From Aeromicrobium choanae (GTDB lineage: Bacteria; Actinomycetota; Actinomycetes; Propionibacteriales; Nocardioidaceae), in assembly GCF_900167475.1 (NCBI RefSeq), contig NZ_LT796768.1, positions 2,356,001-2,420,000 on the forward strand: a stretch of 64,000 bases of DNA, given 5' to 3'. Position 1 is the stretch's first letter, and every line of letters begins with the position of its first letter. This document shows positions 1-7,571 of the stretch, one piece after another. The notes beneath the pieces were generated by a model. It ran no database searches, was not told the origin of the DNA, and worked only from the letters and a program-made list of their open reading frames with translations. Both the position numbers and the translations under genes were made by a program.

Positions 1-136
1 GGTCAACCCGAACGACCTCGGCAAGGTCATCGGTCGTCAGGGTCGCACGGCCACGGCGATCCGCACCGTCGCATCGGCCATCGCCGGTGCCGACGGCGCG
101 CGGATCGACTTCGTGGACGTCGACCGGCGTCGCTGA
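1..136 (+). CDS. khpA: KH-domain RNA-binding protein, 3' end only
   Basis: Only the last 44 codons are present, read in the frame starting at base 2 and ending at TGA 134-136. The residues [15 protein letters not shown] carry the GxxG loop (GRQG) of a type II KH fold, and the protein ends in a basic DRRR tail. Small KH proteins of this type (KhpA) bind RNA in the cytoplasm. In actinobacteria the gene normally lies between rpsP and rimM, and rimM follows here after seven bases, so the assignment rests on both motif and position. The upstream part lies outside the window. Confidence 0.85.
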   Translation, partial: VNPNDLGKVIGRQGRTATAIRTVASAIAGADGARIDFVDVDRRR

Positions 137-143
137 GCCGACC

Positions 144-656
144 ATGCGCGTCGTCGTCGGTCGGATCGGCCGTGCCCACGGCATCCGCGGCGACCTCTCC
201 GTCGATCCCAGGACCGACGAGCCCGAACGGCGTTTCGCCGTGGGCTCGTCGGTCCTGTGTCGTGACGGGGAGCTGACGATCACCTCCAGCCGTCCCCACT
301 CCGGCAAGTGGCTCATGCACTTCGAGCAGATCCCCGACCGCACCGCGGCCGAGCGCTTCCACGGCGCCGTCCTCGAGGTCGAGGTCGATCCCGATGAGGT
401 CCCCGAGGACGACGCCTTCTACGACCACCAGCTCGTCGGGCTGGCCGTCACGGTCGGTGGCGAGCCGCGCGGCCGCGTCCTCGACGTGCTGCACCTGCCC
501 GCCCACGACTCCCTGCTGGTCGAGGTCGACGGGCGGCGCGTCCAGGTCCCGTTCGTCGAGGCGCTCGTGCCCGAGGTCGACCTCGAGGCCGGCACCGTGA
601 CGATCGAGGACCGCCCGGGGCTGCTGAACCCCGAGAAAGCGGACGAGGTGCGCTAG
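144..656 (+). CDS. rimM: 16S rRNA processing factor RimM
   Basis: RimM binds ribosomal protein S19 and helps mature the 30S head. The 170-residue product opens with [16 protein letters not shown], the family signature, followed by a beta-barrel RimM domain (about 1-80) and a PRC-barrel domain (about 90-165, with [11 protein letters not shown] and [13 protein letters not shown]). An in-frame ATG exists at 87, but the start at 144 places the signature at the N-terminus as in the family and avoids overlap with khpA. The stop TAG shares its last base with the GTG of trmD, so the two are translationally coupled. Confidence 0.93.
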   Translation: MRVVVGRIGRAHGIRGDLSVDPRTDEPERRFAVGSSVLCRDGELTITSSRPHSGKWLMHFEQIPDRTAAERFHGAVLEVEVDPDEVPEDDAFYDHQLVGLAVTVGGEPRGRVLDVLHLPAHDSLLVEVDGRRVQVPFVEALVPEVDLEAGTVTIEDRPGLLNPEKADEVR

Positions 657-1345
657 TGCGCATCGACGCCCTCTCGATCTTCCCCGACTACTTCGCTCCG
701 CTGGAGCTGTCCCTGCCGGGCAAGGCGCGCCGCGCCGGCCTGGTGGACTTCCACGCGCACGACCTGCGCGACTGGGCCCACGACCGTCACCGCACGGTCG
801 ACGACACGCCCTACGGCGGTGGCGCCGGCATGGTGATGAAGCCCGAGCCGTGGGGCGAGGCCCTGGACGCCGTCTGCACCGACGCGGCGGTCGTCATCGT
901 GCCGACCCCCTCGGGCGCTCCCTTCAGCCACGCCGAGGCGGTGCGGCTGTCGGGTGCGGACCAGCTCGTGTTCGCCTGCGGCCGGTACGAGGGCATCGAC
1001 CAGCGCGTGCTCGACCACGCGGCCACCCGCTGGGAGGTCCGCGAGATCTCCCTGGGCGACTTCGTCGTCAACGGGGGAGAGGTGGCGGCCCTGGCGATCA
1101 TCGAGGCGGTCGTGCGGCTGCTGCCCGGGTTCATGGGCAACCCCGAGAGCCTCGCGGAGGAGTCGCACGCCGACGGCCTCCTGGAGTACCCCGTCTACAC
1201 CAAGCCCGCCTCGTGGCGCGGACTCGACGTCCCGCCGATCCTGCTGTCGGGCGATCACGGGCGGATCGCGGACTGGCGACGGGAGCAGTCCCGCGTGCGC
1301 ACGCAGCAGCGTCGTCCCGATTTAACACGCGACCTCAGTGAGTAA
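656..1345 (+). CDS. trmD: tRNA (guanine-N1)-methyltransferase TrmD
   Basis: TrmD methylates G37 next to the anticodon of several tRNAs with S-adenosylmethionine and prevents frameshifting. The 229-residue product shows the SPOUT knot features: SIFPDYF at the N-terminus, [16 protein letters not shown] near residue 110, and [13 protein letters not shown] near 130. The length is normal for the family. It starts with GTG overlapping the rimM stop by one base. The stop codon TAA at 1343-1345 lies inside a candidate GlnR site that serves the next gene. Confidence 0.95.
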   Translation: MRIDALSIFPDYFAPLELSLPGKARRAGLVDFHAHDLRDWAHDRHRTVDDTPYGGGAGMVMKPEPWGEALDAVCTDAAVVIVPTPSGAPFSHAEAVRLSGADQLVFACGRYEGIDQRVLDHAATRWEVREISLGDFVVNGGEVAALAIIEAVVRLLPGFMGNPESLAEESHADGLLEYPVYTKPASWRGLDVPPILLSGDHGRIADWRREQSRVRTQQRRPDLTRDLSE

Positions 1346-1357
1346 CACGTTCGTAAC
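1342..1357. promoter_or_regulatory. candidate GlnR box upstream of amt
   Basis: Two GTAAC pentamers (1342-1346 and 1353-1357) are separated by exactly six bases. This matches the actinobacterial GlnR half-site arrangement of GTnAC, six bases, then GnAAC. It lies about 105 bases before the ammonium transporter, a standard GlnR target, and overlaps the trmD stop. Binding is inferred only. Confidence 0.55.
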
Positions 1358-1461
1358 CGCTCTGGCGGGCCTCCGTAATCGGCCTTGAGCAGGATCGGTG
1401 GAGCGCCGCGGCAAGGGAGCTCGGCCGCCCCCCACGTGTTACCTACTGCAAAGAGGTTGAA

Positions 1462-2688
1462 ATGGAACCCGGGACCATCTGGCTGCTGATCTGTGCAGCT
1501 CTCGTTCTCTTCATGACGCCGGGACTGGCGTTCTTCTACGGCGGACTCGTCAAGGCCCAGAGCGTCATCTCCATGATGATGCTGAGCTTCGGTGCGATGG
1601 GTCTGGTCTTCGTGCTGTGGATCCTCTACGGCTTCAACATGGGCTCGGCCGGCTCGTCCGACATCATCGACGGCTGGCTGGCGAACCCCTTCTCGGACTT
1701 CGCCCTGCAGGACCTGGCCACCGGTGACGGCGCGTCCGGCCTGGCCGGCGTCGCCTTCGGCGCGACGTTCGCCGTGATCACGACCGCGCTGATCTCGGGC
1801 GCCGTCGCCGATCGTGCGCGCTTCTTCCCCTGGATGCTCTTCTCCGGCCTGTGGGCCACGATCGTCTACTTCCCCTCCCAGGGTTGGGTGTGGGGCTTCG
1901 ACGACGAGGGCCTGACGGGCTGGATCGGCACGCTCACGATCGGTGACGCGGTCCCGATCGACTGGGCCGGCGGCACGGTCGTCCACATCAGCGCCGGTGC
2001 GGCGGCCTTCGCCCTCGCCCTGGTCCTGGGCAAGCGCACGGTCGGCTTCAGCAAGGAGGCCGCCGAGCCGCACAACGTCCCGCTCGTCCTCATCGGTGCC
2101 GCGATCCTGTGGTTCGGCTGGTTCGGGTTCAACACCGGCGCGGCGACCGAGAGCGGCCTGGGTGCGCTCATCTTCCTGAACACGATTGCCGCTCCCGCAG
2201 CCGGCATCCTGGGCTACATCGTCGTCGAGCACTTCAAGGACGGGAAGCCGACCGCCGTCGGTGCCGCCTCGGGCATCGTCGCCGGCCTGGTCGCGATCAC
2301 CCCGTCGTGCGCCAACCTGTCGCCCTTCTGGGCGATCGTGCTGGGCCTGCTGGCCGGTGCGGTCTGCTGCTTCGCGATCGACCTCAAGTACAAGCTCGGC
2401 TACGACGACTCGCTCGACGTGGTCGGCCTGCACCTGGTCGCCGGCTTCATCGGCTGCCTGTACCTGGGCTTCTTCGCCACGGACACGGGCCTGTTCACCG
2501 GTGGCAACATCGACCAGCTGATCGCCCAGATCATCCCGTCGGTCTTCGTCGCGGCCTACTCCTTCGCCGTCGCCTTCGGCCTCGGCAAGGCGATCGACGC
2601 CACGATCGGCTTCCGCGTGACGGAGGACGAGGAGGTCGCCGGCCTGGACAACGTCCTGCACGGTGGCGCCGCGTACAAGTTCGACTGA
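1462..2688 (+). CDS. amt: ammonium transporter (Amt/Mep/Rh)
   Basis: A 408-residue integral membrane channel for ammonium or ammonia uptake with about eleven hydrophobic segments. The first helix pair carries MTPGLAFFYGGLV, the family hallmark, and later blocks such as WFGWFGFNTGAA and HLVAGFIGCLYLG carry the conserved pore region. The ATG has a clear ribosome site (AAAGAGG, ending about six bases upstream). The gene stands alone between trmD and rplS: glnK and glnD, frequent partners of amt in actinobacteria, are not next to it. A GlnR-like site upstream suggests nitrogen control, and hairpins follow the stop. Confidence 0.95.
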   Translation: MEPGTIWLLICAALVLFMTPGLAFFYGGLVKAQSVISMMMLSFGAMGLVFVLWILYGFNMGSAGSSDIIDGWLANPFSDFALQDLATGDGASGLAGVAFGATFAVITTALISGAVADRARFFPWMLFSGLWATIVYFPSQGWVWGFDDEGLTGWIGTLTIGDAVPIDWAGGTVVHISAGAAAFALALVLGKRTVGFSKEAAEPHNVPLVLIGAAILWFGWFGFNTGAATESGLGALIFLNTIAAPAAGILGYIVVEHFKDGKPTAVGAASGIVAGLVAITPSCANLSPFWAIVLGLLAGAVCCFAIDLKYKLGYDDSLDVVGLHLVAGFIGCLYLGFFATDTGLFTGGNIDQLIAQIIPSVFVAAYSFAVAFGLGKAIDATIGFRVTEDEEVAGLDNVLHGGAAYKFD

Positions 2689-2699
2689 CCGAGGGCCGA

Positions 2700-2765
2700 G
2701 GGCGCTCAGCGCCCGACCGCTCGAGGTGGTTGAGGTGCGAGGCGCTCTGCGCCGAAGCCTCGAAG
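2700..2765. repeat. hairpin-rich extragenic repeat after amt
   Basis: Two compact hairpins follow the amt stop. One is GGGCGCT/AGCGCCC (2700-2714). The other has GGCGC TCT GCGCC (2741-2753) nested between CGAGG (2722-2726) and CCTCG (2758-2762). The composition resembles the REP-like elements scattered in actinobacterial intergenic DNA. Function is unknown. Confidence 0.5.
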
Positions 2766-2787
2766 CCCGGCCGCCGAACAGCAGCCT

Positions 2788-2830
2788 CACAGCGCCCCGT
2801 CCCCGATTTCTCCGGGGGCGGGGCGCTGTG
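2788..2830 (+). terminator. hairpin between amt and rplS
   Basis: A perfect 11-base stem (2788-2798 pairs with 2820-2830, GC-rich) encloses a 21-base loop that can itself pair four Cs with four Gs. No T run follows, as is usual in actinobacteria. It may terminate amt or act as a structured leader for rplS. Confidence 0.55.
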
Positions 2831-2952
2831 GCATCATGGACTGTTGGTGCAGGACGGCTCTGCCACGAGGGAGCCCCCACGCAGCACCACCCGATACTTC
2901 GAGCAACACCGACATTCCGCAGGTGACTTGTGGCACCAGGCGAGGAGAGACC

Positions 2953-3303
2953 ATGACGAACGTCATCGACCAGATCGCAGCGCAGAGCAAGCGTGACGAC
3001 ATCCCGCAGTTCCGTGCCGGCGACACCCTCAAGGTGCACGTCAACATCGTCGAGGGCAACCGCTCGCGTGTGCAGCTGTTCCAGGGCGTCTGCATCAAGG
3101 TGCAGGGCTCGGGCATCGGCCGCACGTTCACCGTCCGCAAGGTGAGCTTCGGCGTCGGCGTCGAGCGTACGTTCCCGGTCCACTCGCCCGTGATCGAGAA
3201 GATCGAGATCGCGACCCGTGGCGACGTCCGTCGCGCCAAGCTGTACTACCTGCGCAACCTGCGCGGCAAGGCCGCCAAGATCAAGGAGAAGCGCGAGATC
3301 TGA
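2953..3303 (+). CDS. rplS: 50S ribosomal protein L19
   Basis: A 116-residue L19 that sits at the interface of the two ribosomal subunits near bridge B6/B8. It shows the family blocks [30 protein letters not shown], and the C-terminal [15 protein letters not shown]. Translation could be extended upstream in frame, but the ATG at 2953 follows a good site (GGCGAGGAGAG) and gives the normal length. The gene is separated from trmD by amt, an insertion into the usual rimM-trmD-rplS order. A strong terminator follows immediately. Confidence 0.96.
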   Translation: MTNVIDQIAAQSKRDDIPQFRAGDTLKVHVNIVEGNRSRVQLFQGVCIKVQGSGIGRTFTVRKVSFGVGVERTFPVHSPVIEKIEIATRGDVRRAKLYYLRNLRGKAAKIKEKREI

Positions 3304-3319
3304 TCTCGACCGCTCCGCG

Positions 3320-3349
3320 ACGACCCCGCTCCCGAAGGAGCGGGGTCGT
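3320..3349 (+). terminator. rplS terminator
   Basis: A perfect 13-base stem (3320-3332 with 3337-3349) closed by a CGAA tetraloop starts 17 bases after the rplS stop. It separates the ribosomal transcript from the signal peptidase genes. Confidence 0.85.
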
Positions 3350-3363
3350 TGCACGTTCGCGGC

Positions 3364-3369
3364 TAGGAT
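3364..3369 (+). promoter_or_regulatory. -10 hexamer of first lepB, leaderless type
   Basis: TAGGAT is followed by six bases and then the GTG start. No Shine-Dalgarno sits in between, so the transcript would begin at or next to the start codon. Confidence 0.55.
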
Positions 3370-3375
3370 CCCGGG

Positions 3376-4041
3376 GTGACCGACGAGCCCCGCGCCGCGC
3401 GCCGGCGGCTGCCGTGGTGGCTGGCCACGCTGGTCTACGTGGCCGCGACCCTGGCACTGGCGCTGGCCGTCACGACGTTCTGCGTCCAGCCCTTCGTCAT
3501 CCCCTCCAACTCGATGGTTCCCGCGCTGGCCAAGGGCGACCGGATCCTCGTGCAGAAGTGGACGTACCGCGCGGCCGAGCCCCGGCGCGGCGACGTCGTC
3601 GTGTTCCGGGACCCGGGCGGGTGGCTGGGCCAGCTGGACGACCCGTCCGCGTTCCAGCGCGGCCTCCGGGCGGTCGGCCTGGCCCCGCAGGGCGGCTACC
3701 TGGTCAAGCGCGTCGTCGGCGTGGCCGGCGACGAGGTGCGCTGCTGCGACGAGGGAGGCCGCACCCTCGTCAACGGACACCCGGTCGACGAGCCGTACCT
3801 GGCCGACGAGAGCGCGAACGCGGCACGGACGTTCCAGCTGACGGTGCCGCGCGGCATGCTCTGGGTCGAGGGCGACAACCGGGGCGGCTCACGCGACTCC
3901 CGGGCGATGCAGGACGAGCCCGGCGAGGGCTTCGTCCCCGCGGAATCGGTCGTCGGCCGCGTGTGGGCCAGGGTCTGGCCGGCCGATCGGATCGGGCGCC
4001 TCGCGCCGACCGACGCGTTCGCCGACGTGCCGTCGCCGTGA
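3376..4041 (+). CDS. lepB: signal peptidase I, copy 1
   Basis: A membrane-anchored serine/lysine protease that removes signal peptides from exported proteins. The 221-residue product has one N-terminal transmembrane segment (about 14-37), the catalytic serine in PSNSMVPAL (about Ser46), the general-base lysine in YLVKRVVGVAGD (about Lys111), and the late box GDNRGGSRDSR. It starts with GTG directly behind a TAGGAT hexamer. A second, clearly related gene follows after 49 bases, and both retain the full dyad, so both should be active. Divergence at the middle loop may give them different substrates. Confidence 0.92.
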   Translation: MTDEPRAARRRLPWWLATLVYVAATLALALAVTTFCVQPFVIPSNSMVPALAKGDRILVQKWTYRAAEPRRGDVVVFRDPGGWLGQLDDPSAFQRGLRAVGLAPQGGYLVKRVVGVAGDEVRCCDEGGRTLVNGHPVDEPYLADESANAARTFQLTVPRGMLWVEGDNRGGSRDSRAMQDEPGEGFVPAESVVGRVWARVWPADRIGRLAPTDAFADVPSP

Positions 4042-4078
4042 CGCGACACCGTTGCGCGGTTCGTCCGGTGCCAGCCGG

Positions 4079-4084
4079 TAGGCT
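4079..4084 (+). promoter_or_regulatory. -10 hexamer of second lepB, leaderless type
   Basis: TAGGCT, six bases, then GTG. The second signal peptidase therefore seems to have its own promoter and is not simply co-transcribed with copy 1. Confidence 0.55.
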
Positions 4085-4090
4085 CATCGG

Positions 4091-4744
4091 GTGTCCGAGG
4101 AGAAACGTCAACTGCCGTTGTGGCAGGAGTCCCTCCTCCTCGTGGCGACAGCCCTCGTCCTGGCGCTGATCGTCAAGACCTTCTTCTTCCAGGCCTTCTA
4201 CATCCCGTCGGACTCGATGGTCCCGACGATGGTCAAGAACGACAAGCTGCTCGTGCAGAAGTGGTCGTACTGGAGCGGCGGACCCGAGCGCGGCGACATC
4301 GTCGTCTTCCGAGATCCCGGCAACTGGCTCGGTCCCGACGTCGACGAGTCGTCGAACGCCGTGCAGCGCGGCCTCGAGCTGGTCGGGCTGTTCCCGTCCG
4401 GCGGGCACCTCATCAAGCGCGTCATCGGCACCGGCGGCGATCGCGTGATCTGCTGCGACGCGGAGGGCCGCACCACGGTCAACGGCGAGCCGATCGACGA
4501 GCCGTACCTGGCCGACCAGTCCGTCAACGCCGACCAGACCTTCGACGTGAAGGTCCCGAAGGGCTACCTGTGGGTCCAGGGCGACAACCGGGGCAACTCG
4601 GCCGACTCGCGGGCCCACCTCGGCGAGCCCGGCGGAGGATTCATCGCTGACGAGGACGTGGTCGGCAAGGCATGGTTGAGGGTGTGGCCGCTCAACCGCT
4701 TCGGCACGATCGAGGGCACCGACGCCTTCGACGAGGTCCCGTGA
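4091..4744 (+). CDS. lepB: signal peptidase I, copy 2
   Basis: A 217-residue paralogue of the preceding gene with the same layout: a transmembrane segment at about 14-33, the nucleophile in PSDSMVPTM (about Ser42), the lysine in [12 protein letters not shown] (about Lys109), and [11 protein letters not shown] near 165. Shared stretches such as [14 protein letters not shown] and DEPYLADQS show that the pair arose by tandem duplication. The stop TGA overlaps the GTG of rnhB (GTGA), so this copy is coupled to the ribonuclease gene. The LepB role in export is well established; which copy is the main enzyme cannot be read from sequence. Confidence 0.93.
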   Translation: MSEEKRQLPLWQESLLLVATALVLALIVKTFFFQAFYIPSDSMVPTMVKNDKLLVQKWSYWSGGPERGDIVVFRDPGNWLGPDVDESSNAVQRGLELVGLFPSGGHLIKRVIGTGGDRVICCDAEGRTTVNGEPIDEPYLADQSVNADQTFDVKVPKGYLWVQGDNRGNSADSRAHLGEPGGGFIADEDVVGKAWLRVWPLNRFGTIEGTDAFDEVP

Positions 4745-5451
4745 GCCCGGCGCCGTCGCTGCGCGTCGAGCGCCAGCTGCTGCGCGCGGGCCGCACCGCC
4801 CTGGCCTGCAGCGATGAGGTCGGCCGCGGCGCCCTCAGCGGGCCCGTCACGATCGGCATGGTCCTGGTGACCGAGCAGACCCGCACCGCGCCGCAGGGGG
4901 TGCGCGACAGCAAGCTGCTCACCCCCGCGGCGCGCGAGGCGCTGGTGCCCAAGATCCGCCGGTGGGCGCCCGTCCACGGCGTCGGCCACGCCAGTCCGGA
5001 CGAGATCGACCAGTACGGGATCATCGCCGCGATGCGGCTGGCCGGCCATCGGGCGCTCGCGCAGTTGACGGTGCGCCCTGACGCGGTGCTGCTGGACGGC
5101 AACCACGACTACCTGAGCGTGCCCGAGCAGTCGGCCCTCTTCGGCCCGCCCGACCTGTCCGACGACGTGCCGCCGGTGGTCACGATGATCAAGGCCGATC
5201 TGCGCTGCGCCGCCGTCGCGGCCGCCAGCATCCTGGCCAAGACGACGCGTGACGCCCTGATGGTGGAGCTCGCGTCGCAGCATCCGCAGTACGGCTGGGA
5301 GCTCAACAAGGGATACTCGGCACCGGAGCACATCGCGGCCCTGGCGCAGCACGGTCCGTCGGTCCATCACCGGCGCTCGTGGTCGCTGCCGGGCTGCGGG
5401 ACCGGGACGACGGTGCAGATCGACGAGACGCGAGAGGTGGTGGCCGGATGA
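4741..5451 (+). CDS. rnhB: ribonuclease HII
   Basis: RNase HII cleaves RNA in RNA/DNA hybrids and removes single ribonucleotides from DNA. The 236-residue product has the active-site block [13 protein letters not shown], the middle acidic residue in LLDGNHDYL, and the C-terminal [20 protein letters not shown]. The GTG at 4741 overlaps the lepB stop in a GTGA junction. An upstream in-frame ATG at 4672 would read far into lepB, so it is rejected. The ATGA overlap with the next gene shows an operon lepB-rnhB-DUF2469, an order shared with mycobacteria. Confidence 0.94.
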   Translation: MSPAPSLRVERQLLRAGRTALACSDEVGRGALSGPVTIGMVLVTEQTRTAPQGVRDSKLLTPAAREALVPKIRRWAPVHGVGHASPDEIDQYGIIAAMRLAGHRALAQLTVRPDAVLLDGNHDYLSVPEQSALFGPPDLSDDVPPVVTMIKADLRCAAVAAASILAKTTRDALMVELASQHPQYGWELNKGYSAPEHIAALAQHGPSVHHRRSWSLPGCGTGTTVQIDETREVVAG

Positions 5452-5756
5452 GCGCCGAGGATCTCGAGCGGTACGAGAACGAGATGGAGCTCTCGCTCTA
5501 CCGCGAGTACCGCGACGTCGTCGGCATCTTCAAGTACGTCGTCGAGACCGACCGCCGCCTCTACCTGTGCAACGCGGTCGACGTGAAGGTGCGCTCCGAG
5601 TCCGGTGACGCCTACTTCGAGGTGACGATGGCCGACGCCTGGGTCTGGGACATCTACCGCCCCGCGCGCTTCGCCAAGAACGTCAAGGTGCTGACGTTCA
5701 AGGACGTGAACGTCGAGGAGCTGCAGGACTCCGACGTCAAGCTGCCGCCGGCCTGA
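5448..5756 (+). CDS. DUF2469 family conserved protein
   Basis: A 102-residue acidic cytoplasmic protein of unknown function, conserved in actinobacteria directly behind rnhB (Rv2901c in M. tuberculosis). It begins [20 protein letters not shown], carries many aromatic and charged residues ([10 protein letters not shown]), and has no transmembrane segment. The ATG overlaps the rnhB stop in an ATGA junction, so co-translation is expected. Position is the only clue to function. Confidence 0.88.
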   Translation: MSAEDLERYENEMELSLYREYRDVVGIFKYVVETDRRLYLCNAVDVKVRSESGDAYFEVTMADAWVWDIYRPARFAKNVKVLTFKDVNVEELQDSDVKLPPA

Positions 5757-5762
5757 CCGGCG

Positions 5763-7115
5763 ATGACGTCCGATCCCGCCGTGTCCCGTGACGGAGCGCG
5801 GACGTTCGCGCACGTCCTGGTCAACACCCTCGTCGCGAACGTCACCACGAGCTTCCTGTGGTTCGCGCTGACGTTCTGGGTCTACCTCGAGACGCGCTCG
5901 GTCCTGGCCACCGGTGTCGTCGGCGGCGCGTACATGCTCATGCTGGCGCTGTTCGCGATGCTGTTCGGGACGCTCGTCGACCGGCACCGCAAGCGCGACG
6001 TGCTGGTCGGGTCGAGCCTCGCCACGGCGGCGTCCTTCCTGGTCGCCGGGATGCTCTACGCCGTGCTCGGGCCCGGGGCGATCGTCGACATGACCGGGCC
6101 GTGGTTCTGGCTGTTCTCGGGCATCGTCCTGTTCGGCTCGGTCGTGGAGAGCCTGCGCAACATCGCGCTGTCGACCCTCGTGACCCTGCTCATCCCCGCC
6201 GACCGGCGTGACCGCGCGAACGGACTCGTCGGCACCGTGCAGGGCCTGGCGTTCATCGTCACCAGCGTCTTCAGCGGGCTCGCGATCGGCCAGCTCGGCA
6301 TGGGGTGGACGCTCGTCATCGCCAACGTCCTCACGGTGTGCACCGTGGTCCATCTGCTCTTCGTGCGGATCGCCGAGGAGCAGCCCGCGGCCGACGCGGA
6401 CGGCAAGCGCCCGACGGTCGACGTGCGCGGAGCGCTCGCCGCGATCGCGCTGGTGCCCGGCCTGTTCGCCCTCATCATCCTCACGACGTTCAACAACCTC
6501 GTCTCGGGCGTGTTCATCGCGCTCGTCGACCCCTACGGACTGACGCTCTTCACCGTCGAGGAGTGGGGCCTGGTCTTCGGTGTGGCGTCCACGGGCTTCA
6601 TCGCCGGCGGTCTCGTGATCGCCCGGTGGGGGCTCGGTGCCAATCCGCTTCGCACGATGCTGTGGGTGCTCGCGGCGATGGGCGTCATCAACGCGACCTT
6701 CACGTTGCGCGAGTCGGCCTGGCTGTGCATCGCGGGGATCTGGCTCTTCCTGCTGATCGTGCCCGCGGTGGAAGCGGCCGAGCAGACCGTGATCCAGCGC
6801 GTGGTGCCGTTCGCCAGCCAGGGTCGGGTGTTCGGGTTCGCCCAGGCCTTCGAGGCGGCCGCGGCCCCCGTCACCGCCTTCCTCGTCGCCCCCATCGCCG
6901 AGTTCTGGGTGATCCCGATGATGGAGACCGAGTCCGGCGCGCAGCGGTGGGCCTGGCTGGTGGGGTACGGCGACGCGCGCGGCATCGCGCTGATCTTCTT
7001 CTTCGCCGGGCTGGTCATGGTGGTGATCTCGCTGGCGGCGTTCGGGACGCGCTCCTACCGGGTCCTGTCCGACCGCTACCGCGACGATGCGGAGTCCGGC
7101 GTGACCGCGGGCTGA
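5763..7115 (+). CDS. MFS transporter
   Basis: A 450-residue integral membrane protein with about twelve hydrophobic segments. The loop after helix 2 carries GTLVDRHRKRDVLVG, the major-facilitator loop between helices 2 and 3. A second half with helices near 225-250, 265-285 and 400-425 follows a hydrophilic middle (EEQPAADADGKRPTVD). It resembles exporters of the MFS_3/EntS group, but the substrate cannot be inferred. The ATG lies six bases behind the DUF2469 stop, so it is probably in the same transcript. Confidence 0.85.
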   Translation: MTSDPAVSRDGARTFAHVLVNTLVANVTTSFLWFALTFWVYLETRSVLATGVVGGAYMLMLALFAMLFGTLVDRHRKRDVLVGSSLATAASFLVAGMLYAVLGPGAIVDMTGPWFWLFSGIVLFGSVVESLRNIALSTLVTLLIPADRRDRANGLVGTVQGLAFIVTSVFSGLAIGQLGMGWTLVIANVLTVCTVVHLLFVRIAEEQPAADADGKRPTVDVRGALAAIALVPGLFALIILTTFNNLVSGVFIALVDPYGLTLFTVEEWGLVFGVASTGFIAGGLVIARWGLGANPLRTMLWVLAAMGVINATFTLRESAWLCIAGIWLFLLIVPAVEAAEQTVIQRVVPFASQGRVFGFAQAFEAAAAPVTAFLVAPIAEFWVIPMMETESGAQRWAWLVGYGDARGIALIFFFAGLVMVVISLAAFGTRSYRVLSDRYRDDAESGVTAG

Positions 7116-7118
7116 CGC

Positions 7119-7157
7119 TCGTCCACAGGTCGCGGCGGCAGGTCGGCGTCGTCCACA
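7119..7157. repeat. pair of DnaA-box-like 9-mers
   Basis: TCGTCCACA occurs at 7119-7127 and again at 7149-7157, exactly 30 bases apart, in the 93-base gap before yraN. Each differs by one base from the actinobacterial DnaA box TTGTCCACA. They are too few and too weak to be an origin. They could titrate DnaA or be chance. Confidence 0.3.
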
Positions 7158-7208
7158 GGCCTGGCGCGGGGCCTTCACCGCGGTGCCGTGGGCCGGGAGG
7201 CTCGACCC

Positions 7209-7571
7209 ATGACCTACGCGCGCAACCAGGCCCTCGGCGCCTACGGCGAACGGATCGCCGCCGACCACCTGCGAAGCCTCGGGATGGTGATCCTCGCCCG
7301 GAACTGGACCTGCCAGCACGGGGAGATCGACATCGTCGCGCGCGACGGCGACACCCTCGTGGTGTGCGAGGTCAAGACCCGCACCAGCACCACGCACGGC
7401 ACGGCCCTGGAGGCCGTGTCCGATCGCAAGGTCACGATCCTGCGCCGCTCGTTGGCGCGCTGGCTCGACGTCCACGGCGTGAGCCCTGACGGGGTACGGA
7501 TCGACGTCGTCACGGTGTGGGTCCCGCGCAGCGGCGGTCCGCGGGTCGAGCGGATCGCGGGGGTGGCGTGA
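7209..7571 (+). CDS. yraN: UPF0102 (YraN) endonuclease-fold protein
   Basis: A 120-residue protein of the YraN family with a restriction-endonuclease-like fold. The motif GEIDIVARDGDTLVVCEVKTR holds the E-I-D ... E-V-K pattern of that fold near residues 36-57. The start ATG at 7209 gives MTYARNQALGAYGE as in the family; an earlier in-frame GTG at 7188 adds seven unneeded residues. The stop overlaps the next ATG by one base. The yraN-yifB-dprA order is conserved in actinobacteria and points to DNA processing, though the exact role is not known. Confidence 0.88.
   Translation: MTYARNQALGAYGERIAADHLRSLGMVILARNWTCQHGEIDIVARDGDTLVVCEVKTRTSTTHGTALEAVSDRKVTILRRSLARWLDVHGVSPDGVRIDVVTVWVPRSGGPRVERIAGVA

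Noticed and set aside
1255..3780. Very long open frame on the minus strand, opposite trmD, amt and rplS
   Set aside because: The frame mirrors conserved plus-strand genes, lacks any recognisable domain and has no start signal. Long antisense frames are expected at this GC content.
7119..7157. Chromosomal replication origin
   Set aside because: Only two imperfect boxes, no AT-rich unwinding region, and no dnaA or dnaN nearby.
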